From: Pandoraea sputorum
Lineage (GTDB): Bacteria > Pseudomonadota > Gammaproteobacteria > Burkholderiales > Burkholderiaceae
Assembly: GCF_000814845.2 (NCBI RefSeq)
Contig: NZ_CP010431.2
Coordinates: 3,720,001-3,784,000 of the forward strand
Length of the DNA stretch: 64,000 nt
Reading direction: 5' to 3'
Positions 1 through 9,768 of the stretch are shown one piece after another (positions within the stretch are counted from its first letter, which is position 1; each line of letters starts with the position of its first letter). The position numbers were made by a program, and so were the translations under genes. The notes below the pieces were generated by a model. The model saw only the letters and a program-made list of their open reading frames with translations. It made no database searches and was not told the DNA's origin.

Positions 1-273
1 CTCGTAAGCGCGCAACAAGTGCGGCTGATGTCCGTCGAGGTAAGCCCCGATCATCGTCAGTTCGGCCATGCGCAACGCTTGCGCCGAAGCGCCTTCGAGA
101 TAGGCCAGCGGCAGATCCTGATTGCCGGTGGTGTGGAGCAAACGGGTGTAGGTGTGGTTGTCCCAATACCAGTCCAGACCCAGTTCGACGAATGCGTTGT
201 TGAACGCATGCAGATGAGCGTTGGCAACCGGTGCCAGAGCGGCGGGTTTGATATGCGATTCGATGACCGACAT
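1..273 (-). CDS. Unrecognised protein, N-terminal part only (cut by window edge)
   Basis: An open reading frame starts at an ATG (complement 271-273) with a good ribosome site, GGGAG, about ten bases upstream, and runs off the left edge. The first 91 residues begin MSVIESHIKPAALAPVANAH and contain a Trp/Tyr-rich patch (LDWYWDNHTYTRLL). No signal peptide or membrane segment is visible. I do not recognise the family. It is transcribed away from a LysR gene with a 216-bp shared upstream region, the usual layout for a LysR regulator and its target, so it is probably controlled by that regulator (inference). Confidence 0.6.
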   Translation of the reverse strand, partial: MSVIESHIKPAALAPVANAHLHAFNNAFVELGLDWYWDNHTYTRLLHTTGNQDLPLAYLEGASAQALRMAELTMIGAYLDGHQPHLLRAYE

Positions 274-489
274 GATGGCGTCTCCCAAAATAGTGATCGT
301 CCAAACCCGCGTGCTTCTCTGGCGTGACGCGTCCTCCAACACCTTGCTGTCACACCGCCTTCATGCGGGCTGCCATTGCAGATTACGCAGCCCGACATAT
401 AAAAGACAGTTAAAGTTAATTATGCAAACCATCAACGATTACTTATACTTCCCGAAGCACATCATGCTCGTCATGCACATCGATCAAAC

Positions 490-1446
490 ATGAAACACGC
501 CACACTCCGTCAGTTGAAAGTCTTCGAAGCCGTGGCGCGCCATTTGAGCTTTTCGCGCGCCGCCGAAGAACTTCACCTCACGCAACCGGCCGTCTCGACG
601 CAAGTCAAGCAACTTGAGACACACGCCGGATTGCCGCTCTTCGAGCAGTTGGGCAAGAAGATTTTCCTGACGCCGGCAGGTGCGGAGATGCTGCATTACA
701 GCCGCGCAATCATCGCCCTCTTTCGCGAAACCGAAGAGGCGATGGACCACCTCAAAGGCATTACCGGCGGCAAGCTCAACGTGGCCGTCATCAGCGCGGG
801 CGACTACTTCTTCCCGCGTCTGCTGGCGGCGTTCACCGCTCGCTATCCCGGCGTCACGCTCAACCTCACGGTGCATAACCGCGAGGAACTGCTGCACCAG
901 CTCACCGAAAACCTGACCGATCTGGCGGTGATGGTGCGTCCGCCTCACGAGATCGACACGATCAACGAAGCCTTCGCGCCGCACCCTTACATCATCGTGG
1001 CCCCGCCCGGTCATGCGCTGGCCGGTCAGAAACAGATTCCGTTCTCCCGACTGACGCAAGAACCGTTCATCAGCCGGGAGCGCGGCTCCGACACCTGGAA
1101 CTCCTTGCAGGACGCCTTCGGTCATCGCACACAGCAACTGAAAATTGCGATGGAAATATCCAGCACGGAAACCATCAAGCAGGCGGTGATTGCGGGCATG
1201 GGGATCAGCTTCCTGTCCGCGCACACCGTCGGCATGGAGTTGCAGACGGGGCAGTTGACGGTGCTCGACGTGCAGGGCTTTCCGGCATGGCAAAGCTGGT
1301 ACGTCGTGCATCGCCGTAGCAAACGGCTGCCGCCGGTCGCACTCGCCTTCCGTCAGTTCCTGCTCTCGGAAGGCGCAGCGCTGATCGACGGGATGATGGC
1401 CTACAAAAGCACGGTGCCGCCGCCCTCAGGCAGCGACACGAGATAG
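490..1446 (+). CDS. LysR-family transcriptional regulator, CbbR-like
   Basis: This 318-residue protein has the LysR plan. An N-terminal winged helix-turn-helix (about residues 1-60, RQLKVFEAVARHLSFSRAAE then LTQPAVSTQVKQLE) is followed by a periplasmic-binding-protein-like effector domain (about 90-300). The N-terminus resembles CbbR-type regulators of autotrophy and C1 genes, and the length is typical. The effector is unknown. It is divergent from the partial gene at the left edge, and the AT-rich stretch at about 405-470 between them is the likely binding region. The CbbR resemblance does not show that it controls RuBisCO; no cbb genes lie in the window. Confidence 0.88.
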   Translation: MKHATLRQLKVFEAVARHLSFSRAAEELHLTQPAVSTQVKQLETHAGLPLFEQLGKKIFLTPAGAEMLHYSRAIIALFRETEEAMDHLKGITGGKLNVAVISAGDYFFPRLLAAFTARYPGVTLNLTVHNREELLHQLTENLTDLAVMVRPPHEIDTINEAFAPHPYIIVAPPGHALAGQKQIPFSRLTQEPFISRERGSDTWNSLQDAFGHRTQQLKIAMEISSTETIKQAVIAGMGISFLSAHTVGMELQTGQLTVLDVQGFPAWQSWYVVHRRSKRLPPVALAFRQFLLSEGAALIDGMMAYKSTVPPPSGSDTR

Positions 1447-1572
1447 GCCACCAACGCCCTCATTGCTCCCATGCCCTGGCAGATCGCGAAGATCTGCCGA
1501 ATGAAAAAGGGCGATCGGCTCAGGCCATTGCCACCCCGGCCGACCACCGTGAAATCGCTTGCGAGGTGCCGG

Positions 1573-2346
1573 TCAGCCGCCCATGCGGTTGGCCAGCGTG
1601 CCGAGTCCGTCGATGCTCACTTCCACCAGCGCGCCCTCTTTCATCGAGCCCACGCCAATCGAGGTGCCCACCGCGATCACATCGCCGGGCAGCAGCGTCA
1701 TGTCCTGGGACAGACGCGCAACGAGCTGCCACGGATTGAAGATCATGTCGGCAAGCGGGTAGCGCTGGCGCTCCGTGCCGTCGAGCGTCGTGACCAGTTC
1801 GGCCTCGCGCCAGTCGAAGTCCTCGGCAATGAACGGGCCGAGGCAGCCGAACGTGTCGAAGCCCTTGGCGCGTGTCCACTGTGCAAAGTTGCCGTCCTGC
1901 TCGATGATTTCAGCGGCCGTCACGTCGTTGACCAGCGTATAGCCGAGGATGTAGTCGCGTGCGGCTTCTTCGCTGACGTTGCTCGCCGCCTTGCCGATGA
2001 CGATGCCCAGCTCGCCCTCGAAGACGATCTTCCCCGCATACGACGCCGGGCGACGAATCACCGCGTCGGGACCGTTGAGCGTGGTCGCAGGCTTGATGAG
2101 GAAGAGCGGATGCGAAGGCGCCGCTTTGCCGAGCTTCGCGCCGAGCGCGTGATAGTTGTTCCAGAGCGCCACGATTTTCGACGGCTCGCACGGGCACAGC
2201 AGATCGACCGCGTCGCGCGCAATCGTCGCGCCGGTGGCGACCGGCTGATCGTAGAGATCGCCGCGATGTTCGAGAATCTGATCGCCCTGCAGCAGGCCAA
2301 AGCCAGTGCGGCCGTGTGCGGTCTTGAAACGGGTCCAGAGCTTCAT
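1573..2346 (-). CDS. Fumarylacetoacetate hydrolase (FAH) family protein
   Basis: This 257-residue protein fits the FAH/2-keto-hydratase fold. It has the typical short N-terminal region starting MKLWTRFKTAHGRTG, then the metal-site segment GKIVFEGELGIVIGKAA, in which the two Glu are expected Mg2+ ligands, and YTLVNDVTAAEI with a conserved Asp. The frame is open 16 codons further up, but the ATG at 2346 has AGGA upstream and matches where family members start. It lies 141 bp downstream of and in the same direction as an frc gene, so it may be co-transcribed with it. Family members hydrolyse or decarboxylate 2-oxo acids; the substrate here is unknown. Confidence 0.85.
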   Translation of the reverse strand: MKLWTRFKTAHGRTGFGLLQGDQILEHRGDLYDQPVATGATIARDAVDLLCPCEPSKIVALWNNYHALGAKLGKAAPSHPLFLIKPATTLNGPDAVIRRPASYAGKIVFEGELGIVIGKAASNVSEEAARDYILGYTLVNDVTAAEIIEQDGNFAQWTRAKGFDTFGCLGPFIAEDFDWREAELVTTLDGTERQRYPLADMIFNPWQLVARLSQDMTLLPGDVIAVGTSIGVGSMKEGALVEVSIDGLGTLANRMGG

Positions 2347-2487
2347 GCGTTTGCCATTCCTGTAGCGGCCCGGCAGCACGGCAACGTTCGCCATGTGCGC
2401 GCCGGGCGCGATGTCTTGAAGTCATTCACATCTGCCTCTTGCAGACACTGGGGCGCCTGCTACATGCATTGCGCCCGTTCAAATTCG

Positions 2488-3735
2488 TCAGACCGCCCCG
2501 ACCTCGCGTAGCGCCGCGATCTGTTGCGGGCTGTAGCCGAATTCGCCGAGCACGTCGTCCGTGTGTTCGCCCAGCAGCGGCGAACGCTCCACATGCGTGG
2601 GGCTGTCGGAGAGCTTGATCGGGTTGCCGACGGTGAGGTACTTGCCGCGCTTCGGGTGGTCGACTTCGACGATGGTGCCGGTCTCGCGCAGCGACATGTC
2701 TTCGGCGATTTCCTTCATCGACAGAATCGGACCGCACGGAATGTCGTACTCGTTGAGAATGCCCATGACCTCGAACTTGCTCTTCGTCATGGTCCATTGC
2801 TCGACGGTGTCGAAGATCTCGCGCAGACGCGGCAGACGCGCTCGCGGCGTGGCGTAATCGGGATGCTCGACCCACTCGGGCTTGCCGATCACCTTGCAGA
2901 TCGAACCCCACACGGGTGCCTGCGTAATGAAGTAGATGTACGCGTTCGGATCCGTTTCCCAGCCCTGGCACTTGAGAATCCAGCCCGGCTGACCGCCACC
3001 CGAGGCATTGCCCGCGCGCGGCACCGCATCGCCGAACTGACCGTTCGGGAACTGCGGATACTCTTCCATCACGCGCGCGCGCTCAAGGCGCTGCTGGTCG
3101 CGCAGCTTCACGCGGCACAGGTTCAGCACGCCGTCCTGCATGGCGGCCAGCACGCGCTGGCCCTGCCCGGTCATGGTGCGCTGATACAGCGCCGTCACAA
3201 TGCCCAGCGCCAGATGCAGGCCCGTGCCCGAATCGCCGATCTGCGCGCCCGTGACCATGGGCGGGCCGTCGTCGAAACCGGTGGTGGAGGCCGCGCCGCC
3301 CACGCACTGCGCCACGTTCTCATAGACCTTGCAGTCCTGATACGGACCGGGGCCGAAGCCCTTCACAGAGGCCACGATCATGCGCGGGTTCAGCGAATGA
3401 ATGTGCTCCCAGGTGAAACCCATGCGATCGAGTGCACCGGGTGCGAAGTTCTCCACAAGCACGTCGCAGTCGCGAATCATGCGCTCGAGCACCGCCTTGC
3501 CTTCCGGATGCTTCGTATCGAGCGTGATCGAACGCTTATTGCTGTTGAGCATCGTGAAGTAGAGGCTGTCCGCGTCAGGAATGTCGCGCAGCTGATCGCG
3601 CGTCACATCACCGTGCCCCGCGCGTTCGATCTTGATAACGTCCGCGCCGAACCAAGCCAGCAATTGCGTACACGTTGGCCCGGACTGCACATGCGTGAAG
3701 TCGAGAATGCGCACACCTTCGAGTGCCTTTCCCAT
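2488..3735 (-). CDS. frc: Formyl-CoA:oxalate CoA-transferase, copy 1
   Basis: A 415-residue class III CoA-transferase moves CoA from formyl-CoA to oxalate, giving oxalyl-CoA and formate. The N-terminus ([20 protein letters not shown]) is characteristic. Asp168 in GDSGTG corresponds to the catalytic Asp169 of the Oxalobacter formigenes enzyme. The mobile glycine loop reads S-G-G-G-Q at 245-249, where copy 2 reads G-G-G-G-Q. The start has a strong AGGAGGAGAC site. The promoter region about 160-190 bp upstream carries the tandem oxalate-regulon element. The copy with the altered loop may prefer another acyl-CoA or acid, but the overall resemblance to frc is high. Confidence 0.9.
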   Translation of the reverse strand: MGKALEGVRILDFTHVQSGPTCTQLLAWFGADVIKIERAGHGDVTRDQLRDIPDADSLYFTMLNSNKRSITLDTKHPEGKAVLERMIRDCDVLVENFAPGALDRMGFTWEHIHSLNPRMIVASVKGFGPGPYQDCKVYENVAQCVGGAASTTGFDDGPPMVTGAQIGDSGTGLHLALGIVTALYQRTMTGQGQRVLAAMQDGVLNLCRVKLRDQQRLERARVMEEYPQFPNGQFGDAVPRAGNASGGGQPGWILKCQGWETDPNAYIYFITQAPVWGSICKVIGKPEWVEHPDYATPRARLPRLREIFDTVEQWTMTKSKFEVMGILNEYDIPCGPILSMKEIAEDMSLRETGTIVEVDHPKRGKYLTVGNPIKLSDSPTHVERSPLLGEHTDDVLGEFGYSPQQIAALREVGAV

Positions 3736-3893
3736 GGTTTGTCTCCTCCTGATGCGACGGCGTTTATGTAATGGGTGCGCGAGAGTCCCCCGATAGCCGT
3801 TCTGAAAGCAGCCTTACACGTGGGTCTCACCGGATCTGACGACGGCTGTCGCCTCTTCGGGCGCCATCCCATTCGTCGATCGAATCTTGTGAT

Positions 3894-3916
3894 ATACGGT
3901 ATTTCATACACGATAT
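3894..3916. promoter_or_regulatory. Tandem operator-like element A upstream of frc copy 1
   Basis: Two 9-mers, ATACGGTAT (3894-3902) and ACACGATAT (3908-3916), are separated by 5 bp. On the minus strand a possible -35 box TTGATA (complement of 3919-3924) sits just upstream, so the element fills the spacer and -10 region of the likely frc promoter. The same N9-5-N9 layout occurs at four other places in the island. It is probably bound by the GntR protein encoded at 12167-12880 (inference). Confidence 0.65.
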
Positions 3917-4177
3917 TTTATCAACGGCTTTTTGTTGCCGATGCGATTTGCTGTGTCGCCGCATTTCCTCATTAAGATCGCGCAAATCCCCATAAATAAA
4001 GGGTCTCCGCATTGCAACATCGCTCGACTTTTCCTCCCGGAATACGGGTTTACAGGCATGTGTCACAGAGATGAATCGAGGCAAGGGACAAGGTGAATGT
4101 GCATCGCGCCCCTTTAAATATATTGAATACAAAATACTTATTAGGTGATGCCCTCGCCTTTTCACTGTCGCTGAAAA

Positions 4178-4213
4178 CAAAAAAGCACCGGTGCGCATCG
4201 CGCATCGGTGCTT
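4178..4213 (-). terminator. Intrinsic terminator after the PAS gene
   Basis: A 14-bp stem with one mismatch (arms 4183-4196 and 4200-4213, loop ATC) is followed on the minus strand by a run of T (complement of 4178-4184). It lies 67 bp beyond the stop of the PAS-protein gene. The remaining DNA up to the frc copy 1 start, apart from element A, shows no gene. Confidence 0.8.
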
Positions 4214-4279
4214 CGTTCGCAGCTTGGGGAGGTCCGGCGCAGACGTTATGCCAACGACGCCCCTGCAATTGTCAGTCCA

Positions 4280-4720
4280 TCAACCTGCCGTGGCGGCGAG
4301 TTTGGCTTCGAGTTCGGTCACGCGCTTGCGCAACTGACGGTCTTCCTGAAAGCGTGCGGTCTCATCGCGTATGACGGCGACGATGCCAGTCACTTCGCCG
4401 CCCTCGCCATGCAGCAGCGCGACGGTGAAGGCAATCGACATGGCGCGGCCGTCCTTGTGCGCGGCGGGCACTTTGAGCAGATCGCTGCCGTACTTGGTCT
4501 GGCCGGTCTCCATCGTCTTGGCATAGCCTTCGTTGTGACGTGCCCGCAGCCGGTCCGGAATGATGATGTCCAACGGCTGACCGACCGCCTCTTCTGCCGA
4601 GAAACCGAACATCTTTTGCGCACCGGAATTCCAGAGCGTGATGATGTTTTGCGGGTCGGCCACGACGATGGCGTCGCCCACCACTTCTACCAACTGCCCG
4701 ACGTCGACAGATGCGCTCAT
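4280..4720 (-). CDS. Stand-alone PAS-domain protein of the oxalate island
   Basis: A 146-residue protein consists of one PAS domain (about residues 5-125; signature ITLWNSGAQKMFGFSAEEAV, then the PAC-like GIVAVIRDETARFQED) and a short C-terminal coiled coil (RQLRKRVTELEAKLAA). No kinase, cyclase, HTH or membrane segment is present. The ATG at 4720 is chosen because GGAGAC lies just upstream; the frame is open 19 codons further. It is encoded between the two frc genes on the same strand. It may sense redox state or a ligand and act by protein contact, for example on a kinase or enzyme elsewhere. Its partner cannot be told from the sequence. Confidence 0.82.
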   Translation of the reverse strand: MSASVDVGQLVEVVGDAIVVADPQNIITLWNSGAQKMFGFSAEEAVGQPLDIIIPDRLRARHNEGYAKTMETGQTKYGSDLLKVPAAHKDGRAMSIAFTVALLHGEGGEVTGIVAVIRDETARFQEDRQLRKRVTELEAKLAATAG

Positions 4721-4810
4721 GATGTCTCCAATAACCTTGTGGGGGAATGCGATTGACATGACTACCAAACATGCCAATAAAGTACATCAATTAGAGGACA
4801 ACACGGTCCC

Positions 4811-4851
4811 GAAAATAAAAATGGGTGCCGACTCCGCAGGGAGCCGCACCC
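4811..4851 (-). terminator. Intrinsic terminator after frc copy 2
   Basis: On the minus strand a 12-bp stem with one bulged base and a CTGC loop (complement of about 4823-4851) is followed by ATTTTTATTTT. It lies about 90 bp beyond the frc copy 2 stop and would end the oxlT-oxc-frc transcript. Confidence 0.75.
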
Positions 4852-4942
4852 ATGAACACCTTGCCTGCTTGCGAGATGCCCGCACCGCCGCCGCCCGAAG
4901 GCGGCGACGGCACATGCGACATCACGATGTTGCGTGACGGCC

Positions 4943-6193
4943 TTAGACCGAGCGCGACGTGTGCAGGTTAGCGATCTGGTCCTTGCTGTAGCCCAGCTCG
5001 GCCAGGATCTCGTCGGTGTGCTCACCCAGCAGCGGCGACCCCGTGATTTCCGGCTTCAGACCCGAGAACTTGATCGGGCTGCCGACCGTCAGGTACGAAC
5101 CACGTTCCTTGTGCGGCACTTCCACGATCGTGCCCGATGCGCGCAGCGACGGATCGTTGGCGATTTCCTTCATCGAGAGCACCGGGGCGCAAGGAATGTC
5201 GAACTTGCGCAGGATGTCGACCGCTTCGTACTTCGTCTTGTCGGCCAGCCAGGCTTCGATGGTCGCGAAGATGTCGAAGATGTGCGGTTGACGGGCTTGT
5301 GCCGTGGCGTAGTTCGGATCGCTGATCCACTCCGGCTTGCCCAGCGCGCGGCAGATCGGCTCCCAGGCGTGACCCTGAATCGTGAAGTAGATGTAAGCGT
5401 TCGGGTCGGTTTCCCAGCCCTTGCACTTGAGCACCCAACCCGGCTGACCGCCACCGCCGGCGTTACCGCCACGCGGCACGACATCGCTGAACTCGCCGTG
5501 CGGGTACTGCGGATACTCTTCGAGGTAGCCGACACGGTCCAGACGTTGCTGGTCGCGCAGCTTCACGCGGCACAGGTTGATGACCGAATCCTGCATCGAG
5601 ACAGCGACCTTCTGGCCACGGCCCGTCTGACCACGGCCGATGATGGCCGTCAGAATACCGATCGCGAGGTGCATGCCGGTGTTGCTGTCGCCCAGCGCTG
5701 CGGCCGACACCGTGGGGGGGCCGTCCCAGAAACCCGTCGTCGACGCTGCGCCGCCTGCGCACTGCGCCACGTTCTCATACACCTTCAGGTCGTCGTAGTG
5801 GTGACCGTCCGAGAAGCCCTTCACCGAGGCCATGATCAGCTTCGGGTTGAGTTCATTCAGACGTTCCCACGAGAAGCCCATGCGGTCGAGGGCGCCCGGG
5901 CCGAAGTTCTCCACCAGCACGTCGGATTCACGCACCAGCTTTTCGAGCACTTCCTTGCCTTCTTGCGTCTTCGTGTCCAGCGTCAACGAGCGCTTGTTGC
6001 TGTTGAGCATCGTGAAGTACAAGGCATCGGCGTCGGGGATGTCGCGCAGTTGGCTACGCGTGACGTCGCCCGAACCCGGGCGCTCCACCTTGATCACGTC
6101 AGCGCCGAACCAGGCCAGCAGCTGGGTACAAGCCGGGCCGGCCTGCACGTGCGTGAAGTCGATGATCTTGATTCCTTCGAGGGGTTTGCTCAT
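4943..6193 (-). CDS. frc: Formyl-CoA:oxalate CoA-transferase, copy 2
   Basis: This 416-residue class III CoA-transferase matches the canonical Oxalobacter-type enzyme closely: catalytic Asp169 in [10 protein letters not shown], the glycine loop G-G-G-G-Q at 246-250, and the N-terminal [21 protein letters not shown]. It transfers CoA between formyl-CoA and oxalate in the cytoplasm, feeding Oxc and recycling its formyl-CoA product. An AAGGAGAC site precedes the start. It lies 27 bp downstream of oxc on the same strand, so the two form an operon. It is clearly homologous to copy 1 along its whole length, and is the better candidate for the housekeeping enzyme of the pathway. Confidence 0.95.
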   Translation of the reverse strand: MSKPLEGIKIIDFTHVQAGPACTQLLAWFGADVIKVERPGSGDVTRSQLRDIPDADALYFTMLNSNKRSLTLDTKTQEGKEVLEKLVRESDVLVENFGPGALDRMGFSWERLNELNPKLIMASVKGFSDGHHYDDLKVYENVAQCAGGAASTTGFWDGPPTVSAAALGDSNTGMHLAIGILTAIIGRGQTGRGQKVAVSMQDSVINLCRVKLRDQQRLDRVGYLEEYPQYPHGEFSDVVPRGGNAGGGGQPGWVLKCKGWETDPNAYIYFTIQGHAWEPICRALGKPEWISDPNYATAQARQPHIFDIFATIEAWLADKTKYEAVDILRKFDIPCAPVLSMKEIANDPSLRASGTIVEVPHKERGSYLTVGSPIKFSGLKPEITGSPLLGEHTDEILAELGYSKDQIANLHTSRSV

Positions 6194-6220
6194 GTCATGT
6201 CTCCTTGATTGACTCGGCTC

Positions 6221-7999
6221 TTACTTTTTCATCGCCGCGCTTTGCGGATTCAGGTTCGTCAGACGACCGCTCTCGGTGCCTGCGGATTCATCGATCACGG
6301 CGTTGATCAGGACCGGCTTGCCCGAAGCAATGGACTCTTCGAGGGCCTTCGTCAGCTCAGCCGGCGTGGTCACGTTGTAACCAATGCCGCCGAACGCTTC
6401 GATCATCTTGTCGTAGCGCGCGCCCTTGACGAACACCGTCGGGGCCACGTCCTTGCCGCCCGTCGGGTTGACGTCGGTGCCGCGATACACACCGTTGTTG
6501 TTGAAGATGATGGTGGTGATGGGCAGCTCGTAACGGCAGATGGTTTCGAGCTCCATGCCGCTGAAGCCAAAGGCGCTATCACCTTCGATGGCCACGACCG
6601 GCAGGCCGCTCGTAACTGCTGCGCCGATGGCGAAGCCCATACCGATACCCATCACGCCCCACGTACCGGAGTCGAAGCGCTTGCGCGGCTGGTACTGGTC
6701 GATGATGCTGCGCGCGTAGTCCAGCGTGTTCGCGCCTTCGTTGACGAGGTTGATGTCCGGATGCTTCTTGAGCACGTCGCGGATCGCGCCGAGTGCGCTG
6801 TGGAAGTTCATCGGCGACGGGTTCTGCGCAAGCGTGGCCGCCATCTTCGTCAGGTTCTTGTTCTTGCGCTCGGCGATAGCGCCGGTCCACTCGGCGGACG
6901 GCTTGCCGAAGTTGGCATCCACACCGGCGAGCAGTGCCTTCACGCACGAACCAATGTCACCGATCACCGGAGCGGCAATCGCGACGTTGCTGTCGATTTC
7001 CGTCGGCGAGATGTCGATCTGCACGAACTTCTTCGGTGCGGCACCCCAGGTCTTGCCCTTGCCGTGTGCGAGCAGCCAGTTCAGGCGTGCGCCGATCAGC
7101 ACGACGACGTCGGCTTCTTGCAGCACGAACGAACGTGCAGCGGCAGCCGATTGCTCGTGCGTGTCGGGCAGCAGGCCCTTGGCCATCGACATCGGCAGGT
7201 ACGGAATGCCCGTCTTTTCGACGAGTGCACGGATGTCTTCGTCGGCCTGAGCGTACGAAGCGCCCTTGCCCAGCAGAATCAGCGGACGCTTGGCGCCCTT
7301 GATCACGTCGAGTGCGCGCTGGACAGCATCCTGCGCCGGGATCTGACGCGGTGCGGCGTCGATCACGCGAATCAGCGAATCCTTAGCCTTCTGTGCGTCG
7401 ATGGTCTGCGACAGCAGCTTGGCCGGCAGATCCAGATAGACGCCGCCGGGGCGACCCGACACGGCTGCGCGGATCGCGCGGGCAAGGCCCACGCCGATGT
7501 CTTCGGCGTGCAGCACGCGGTAAGCCGCTTTGCAATACGGCTTGGCCGCATTGAGCTGATCCATTTCTTCATAGTCGCCCTGTTGCAGGTCGACGATTTC
7601 ACGCTCGCTCGAACCGCTGATGAGAATCATCGGGAAGCAGTTCGTGGTGGCGTTGGCGAGTGCCGTCAGGCCGTTCAGGAAGCCAGGTGCCGACACCGTC
7701 AGGCAGATGCCCGGCTTTTGCGTCATGTAGCCGGCGATCGCAGCGGCGTGGCCAGCGTGCTGTTCGTGACGGAAGCCGATGAAGCGCAGGCCTTCGGCTT
7801 GCGCCAGGCGGGCCAGATCGGTGATGGGAATCCCCACCAGACCGAAGATGGTGTCGATGTCGTTCGCTTTCAGAGCATCGATAACCAGATGGAAGCCATC
7901 GGTCGTTGCTCCCTCGGACACGATGTTCGCGTGTCGGCTGTTGTCTTCGAGCGTCTCGTTTTCCGCCTTGCCGACTGGCACGGTCATCGCAATGGACAT
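6221..7999 (-). CDS. oxc: Oxalyl-CoA decarboxylase
   Basis: This 592-residue ThDP-dependent enzyme decarboxylates oxalyl-CoA to formyl-CoA and CO2. Visible features are the N-terminal pyrimidine-binding domain with the conserved Glu in [16 protein letters not shown], the central FAD/ADP-fold domain, and the C-terminal ThDP motif starting [20 protein letters not shown] and ending NNN. Length and order fit the family. The ATG at 7999 follows GGAGGAGAG; an upstream in-frame TTG lies inside that ribosome site and is rejected. It sits between oxlT (same strand, about 215 bp upstream) and frc copy 2. Confidence 0.95.
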   Translation of the reverse strand: MSIAMTVPVGKAENETLEDNSRHANIVSEGATTDGFHLVIDALKANDIDTIFGLVGIPITDLARLAQAEGLRFIGFRHEQHAGHAAAIAGYMTQKPGICLTVSAPGFLNGLTALANATTNCFPMILISGSSEREIVDLQQGDYEEMDQLNAAKPYCKAAYRVLHAEDIGVGLARAIRAAVSGRPGGVYLDLPAKLLSQTIDAQKAKDSLIRVIDAAPRQIPAQDAVQRALDVIKGAKRPLILLGKGASYAQADEDIRALVEKTGIPYLPMSMAKGLLPDTHEQSAAAARSFVLQEADVVVLIGARLNWLLAHGKGKTWGAAPKKFVQIDISPTEIDSNVAIAAPVIGDIGSCVKALLAGVDANFGKPSAEWTGAIAERKNKNLTKMAATLAQNPSPMNFHSALGAIRDVLKKHPDINLVNEGANTLDYARSIIDQYQPRKRFDSGTWGVMGIGMGFAIGAAVTSGLPVVAIEGDSAFGFSGMELETICRYELPITTIIFNNNGVYRGTDVNPTGGKDVAPTVFVKGARYDKMIEAFGGIGYNVTTPAELTKALEESIASGKPVLINAVIDESAGTESGRLTNLNPQSAAMKK

Positions 8000-8095
8000 A
8001 ATTCTCTCCTCCAATTTTTCCGGTTTCAGTGTTGCGTCGTCTTGTCTGACGATTAGTGGGTATTCCTGTACTGCTTCTCTACTTGCTCACCCGGC

Positions 8096-8130
8096 CGTGC
8101 AACCGAACCCGCGAGGGCCCGGGTTGCACG
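8096..8130. repeat. Inverted repeat between oxlT and oxc
   Basis: CGTGCAACC (8096-8104) pairs with GGTTGCACG (8122-8130), with further G:C pairing inside. No T-run follows on either strand, so this looks like an intercistronic hairpin that could adjust oxlT:oxc expression rather than a full terminator. Confidence 0.5.
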
Positions 8131-8214
8131 CCGGTTAAACATGTTGCTAATCAAGCCAGCCAATCTGCCTCTAATTAGTACTGCTCAACGTCTAGATGAC
8201 GTATCGAACTTGCT

Positions 8215-9546
8215 TTACGTGGTGCTGCGGCTCAGGTCCGCGGCTTTCACGACCGGCTCGCTCGACTCTGCCTTGTAGTCGCTGGCGTAACGCTGTGCCA
8301 GACGGGCACGCATCGGCTTCAAGACAAACAAGGCAAGGAAGGCGGCGAAGGCGTTCATGCCACAGGCGACCATGAAGACAGCCTGCCAGCTACCCGTCAT
8401 CGAGGTGATGACACTGGAGAACGGCACCAGCAAGGCGGCGGTCCCCTTCGCGGTGTACAACATCCCCGCATTGGTCGCGGCATACTTCGAGCCATACGTA
8501 TCGGCGCAGGTTGCCGGGAACAAGCTGTAGATCTCACCCCAGGCGAAGAACACCAGGCCGGTCAGCAGCACGAAGGCCACCGGATGCTGGCCGTACTTTG
8601 CCAGTGCGTAGATCCCCACGGCTTCCATCGCGAAAGCGATGAACATCGTGTTCTCGCGTCCGATCTTGTCCGATATCCAGCCAAACACCGGACGCGTCAC
8701 CCCGTTGAGCACACGGTCGATGGCCAGTGCGAAGGTGAGTGCGGGCAGTGTGAGACCGAGAAGCGAGACAGGCGCCTGATCCAGACCGTAGTCCTTGGCG
8801 ATCGGGCCGAGCTGTGCCGTTGCCATCAGACCGCCGGCGGCCATCAGCACGAACATCAGATACATCAGCCAGAACACCGGGGAGCGCATGACTTCCGTCG
8901 GCTTGGCGTTGTAGCGCATTGCGCCCGGCGCCAGCTTCTTGAGCGCTTCGATCGATGCGGGCGGACTGGCGAGCGCCAGACCCAGCACCAGCACGATGAT
9001 CCCCTGCCCCAGCCCGAAGGTCAGGAAGGTGTTCTCATAGCCGCTGGACTTGATCATGTTAGCGATCGGTACCACGGTCAGCGCCGAGCCGGCGCCGAAA
9101 CCGGCGGCGGTAATACCTGCGGCAAGACCACGACGGTCCGGGAACCACTTCAGTGCGTTACCCACGCAGGTGCCATACACCGCACCGGCGCCGACCCCGC
9201 CCACCGCCGCTGCGAAATACAGCATCGGCAGCGAGGACGCATAGGCATTGAGCACCCATGCGATACCGCACAACAGACCACCACCGACCACTACCGGGCG
9301 CGGGCCGAACTTGTCGACCAGATACCCTTCGATCGGCACCAGCCAGGTTTCCGTCACGACGAAAATCGTGAACGCCACCTGAATGGCCGTACGGCCCCAG
9401 TGATACTTTTCATCGATCGGGTTGACGAACAGCGTCCACCCATATTGCAAGTTGGCGATCATCGCCATGCAAATCACGCCGAACACGAGCTGAACCCACG
9501 GGCTCGCGAACACGGATTGCTTACCGTGTTGATTTGTCGTCTCCAC
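8215..9546 (-). CDS. oxlT: Oxalate:formate antiporter (MFS)
   Basis: A 443-residue, 12-helix major facilitator of the OxlT family exchanges external oxalate for internal formate across the inner membrane. The family's charged pocket residues appear present: an Arg in DRVLNGVTRPVFGW (TM8 region) and the Lys in MLYTAKGTAALLVP (TM11 region), corresponding to OxlT Arg272 and Lys355. The frame opens at an ATG at 9561, but its codons contain the strong site GGAGGAGG, so translation more likely starts at the GTG at 9546. A promoter with a tandem regulon element lies upstream. It leads the oxc-frc genes. Confidence 0.9.
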   Translation of the reverse strand: METTNQHGKQSVFASPWVQLVFGVICMAMIANLQYGWTLFVNPIDEKYHWGRTAIQVAFTIFVVTETWLVPIEGYLVDKFGPRPVVVGGGLLCGIAWVLNAYASSLPMLYFAAAVGGVGAGAVYGTCVGNALKWFPDRRGLAAGITAAGFGAGSALTVVPIANMIKSSGYENTFLTFGLGQGIIVLVLGLALASPPASIEALKKLAPGAMRYNAKPTEVMRSPVFWLMYLMFVLMAAGGLMATAQLGPIAKDYGLDQAPVSLLGLTLPALTFALAIDRVLNGVTRPVFGWISDKIGRENTMFIAFAMEAVGIYALAKYGQHPVAFVLLTGLVFFAWGEIYSLFPATCADTYGSKYAATNAGMLYTAKGTAALLVPFSSVITSMTGSWQAVFMVACGMNAFAAFLALFVLKPMRARLAQRYASDYKAESSEPVVKAADLSRSTT

Positions 9547-9700
9547 TTGTACCTCCTCCATCGGTTTTCAGTTGTTTGGCAGCTTCACAACAACAACACC
9601 TTCCGGATGGGGTCTGTGCCCCCTGGGTATGCTTTACGAGGTCTATGCCTCGTCGACTTGTCTCTGATGCTCACGGGAGTCCATTGCGTTTCCCGTAAAT

Positions 9701-9723
9701 ATACCGAACGAAATATACGATAT
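9701..9723. promoter_or_regulatory. Tandem operator-like element B at the oxlT promoter
   Basis: The 9-mers ATACCGAAC (9701-9709) and ATACGATAT (9715-9723) are separated by 5 bp, as in the other four elements. The second overlaps the -10 box and spacer of the oxlT promoter, a position that suits a repressor. Confidence 0.65.
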
Positions 9724-9739
9724 ATCAGATATAAGTCAA
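9712..9739 (-). promoter_or_regulatory. Sigma70-type promoter of oxlT
   Basis: On the minus strand TTGACT (complement of 9734-9739) and TATATT (complement of 9712-9717) are spaced 16 bp apart. It lies about 165 bp upstream of the oxlT start and is the best promoter match in this intergenic region. Confidence 0.6.
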
Positions 9740-9768
9740 CACTAATTTATCGCGGTCCTCGTTTTCCA

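Noticed and set aside
6209..8056. 615-aa plus-strand frame opposite oxc
   Set aside because: Mirror frame of oxalyl-CoA decarboxylase with no motifs.
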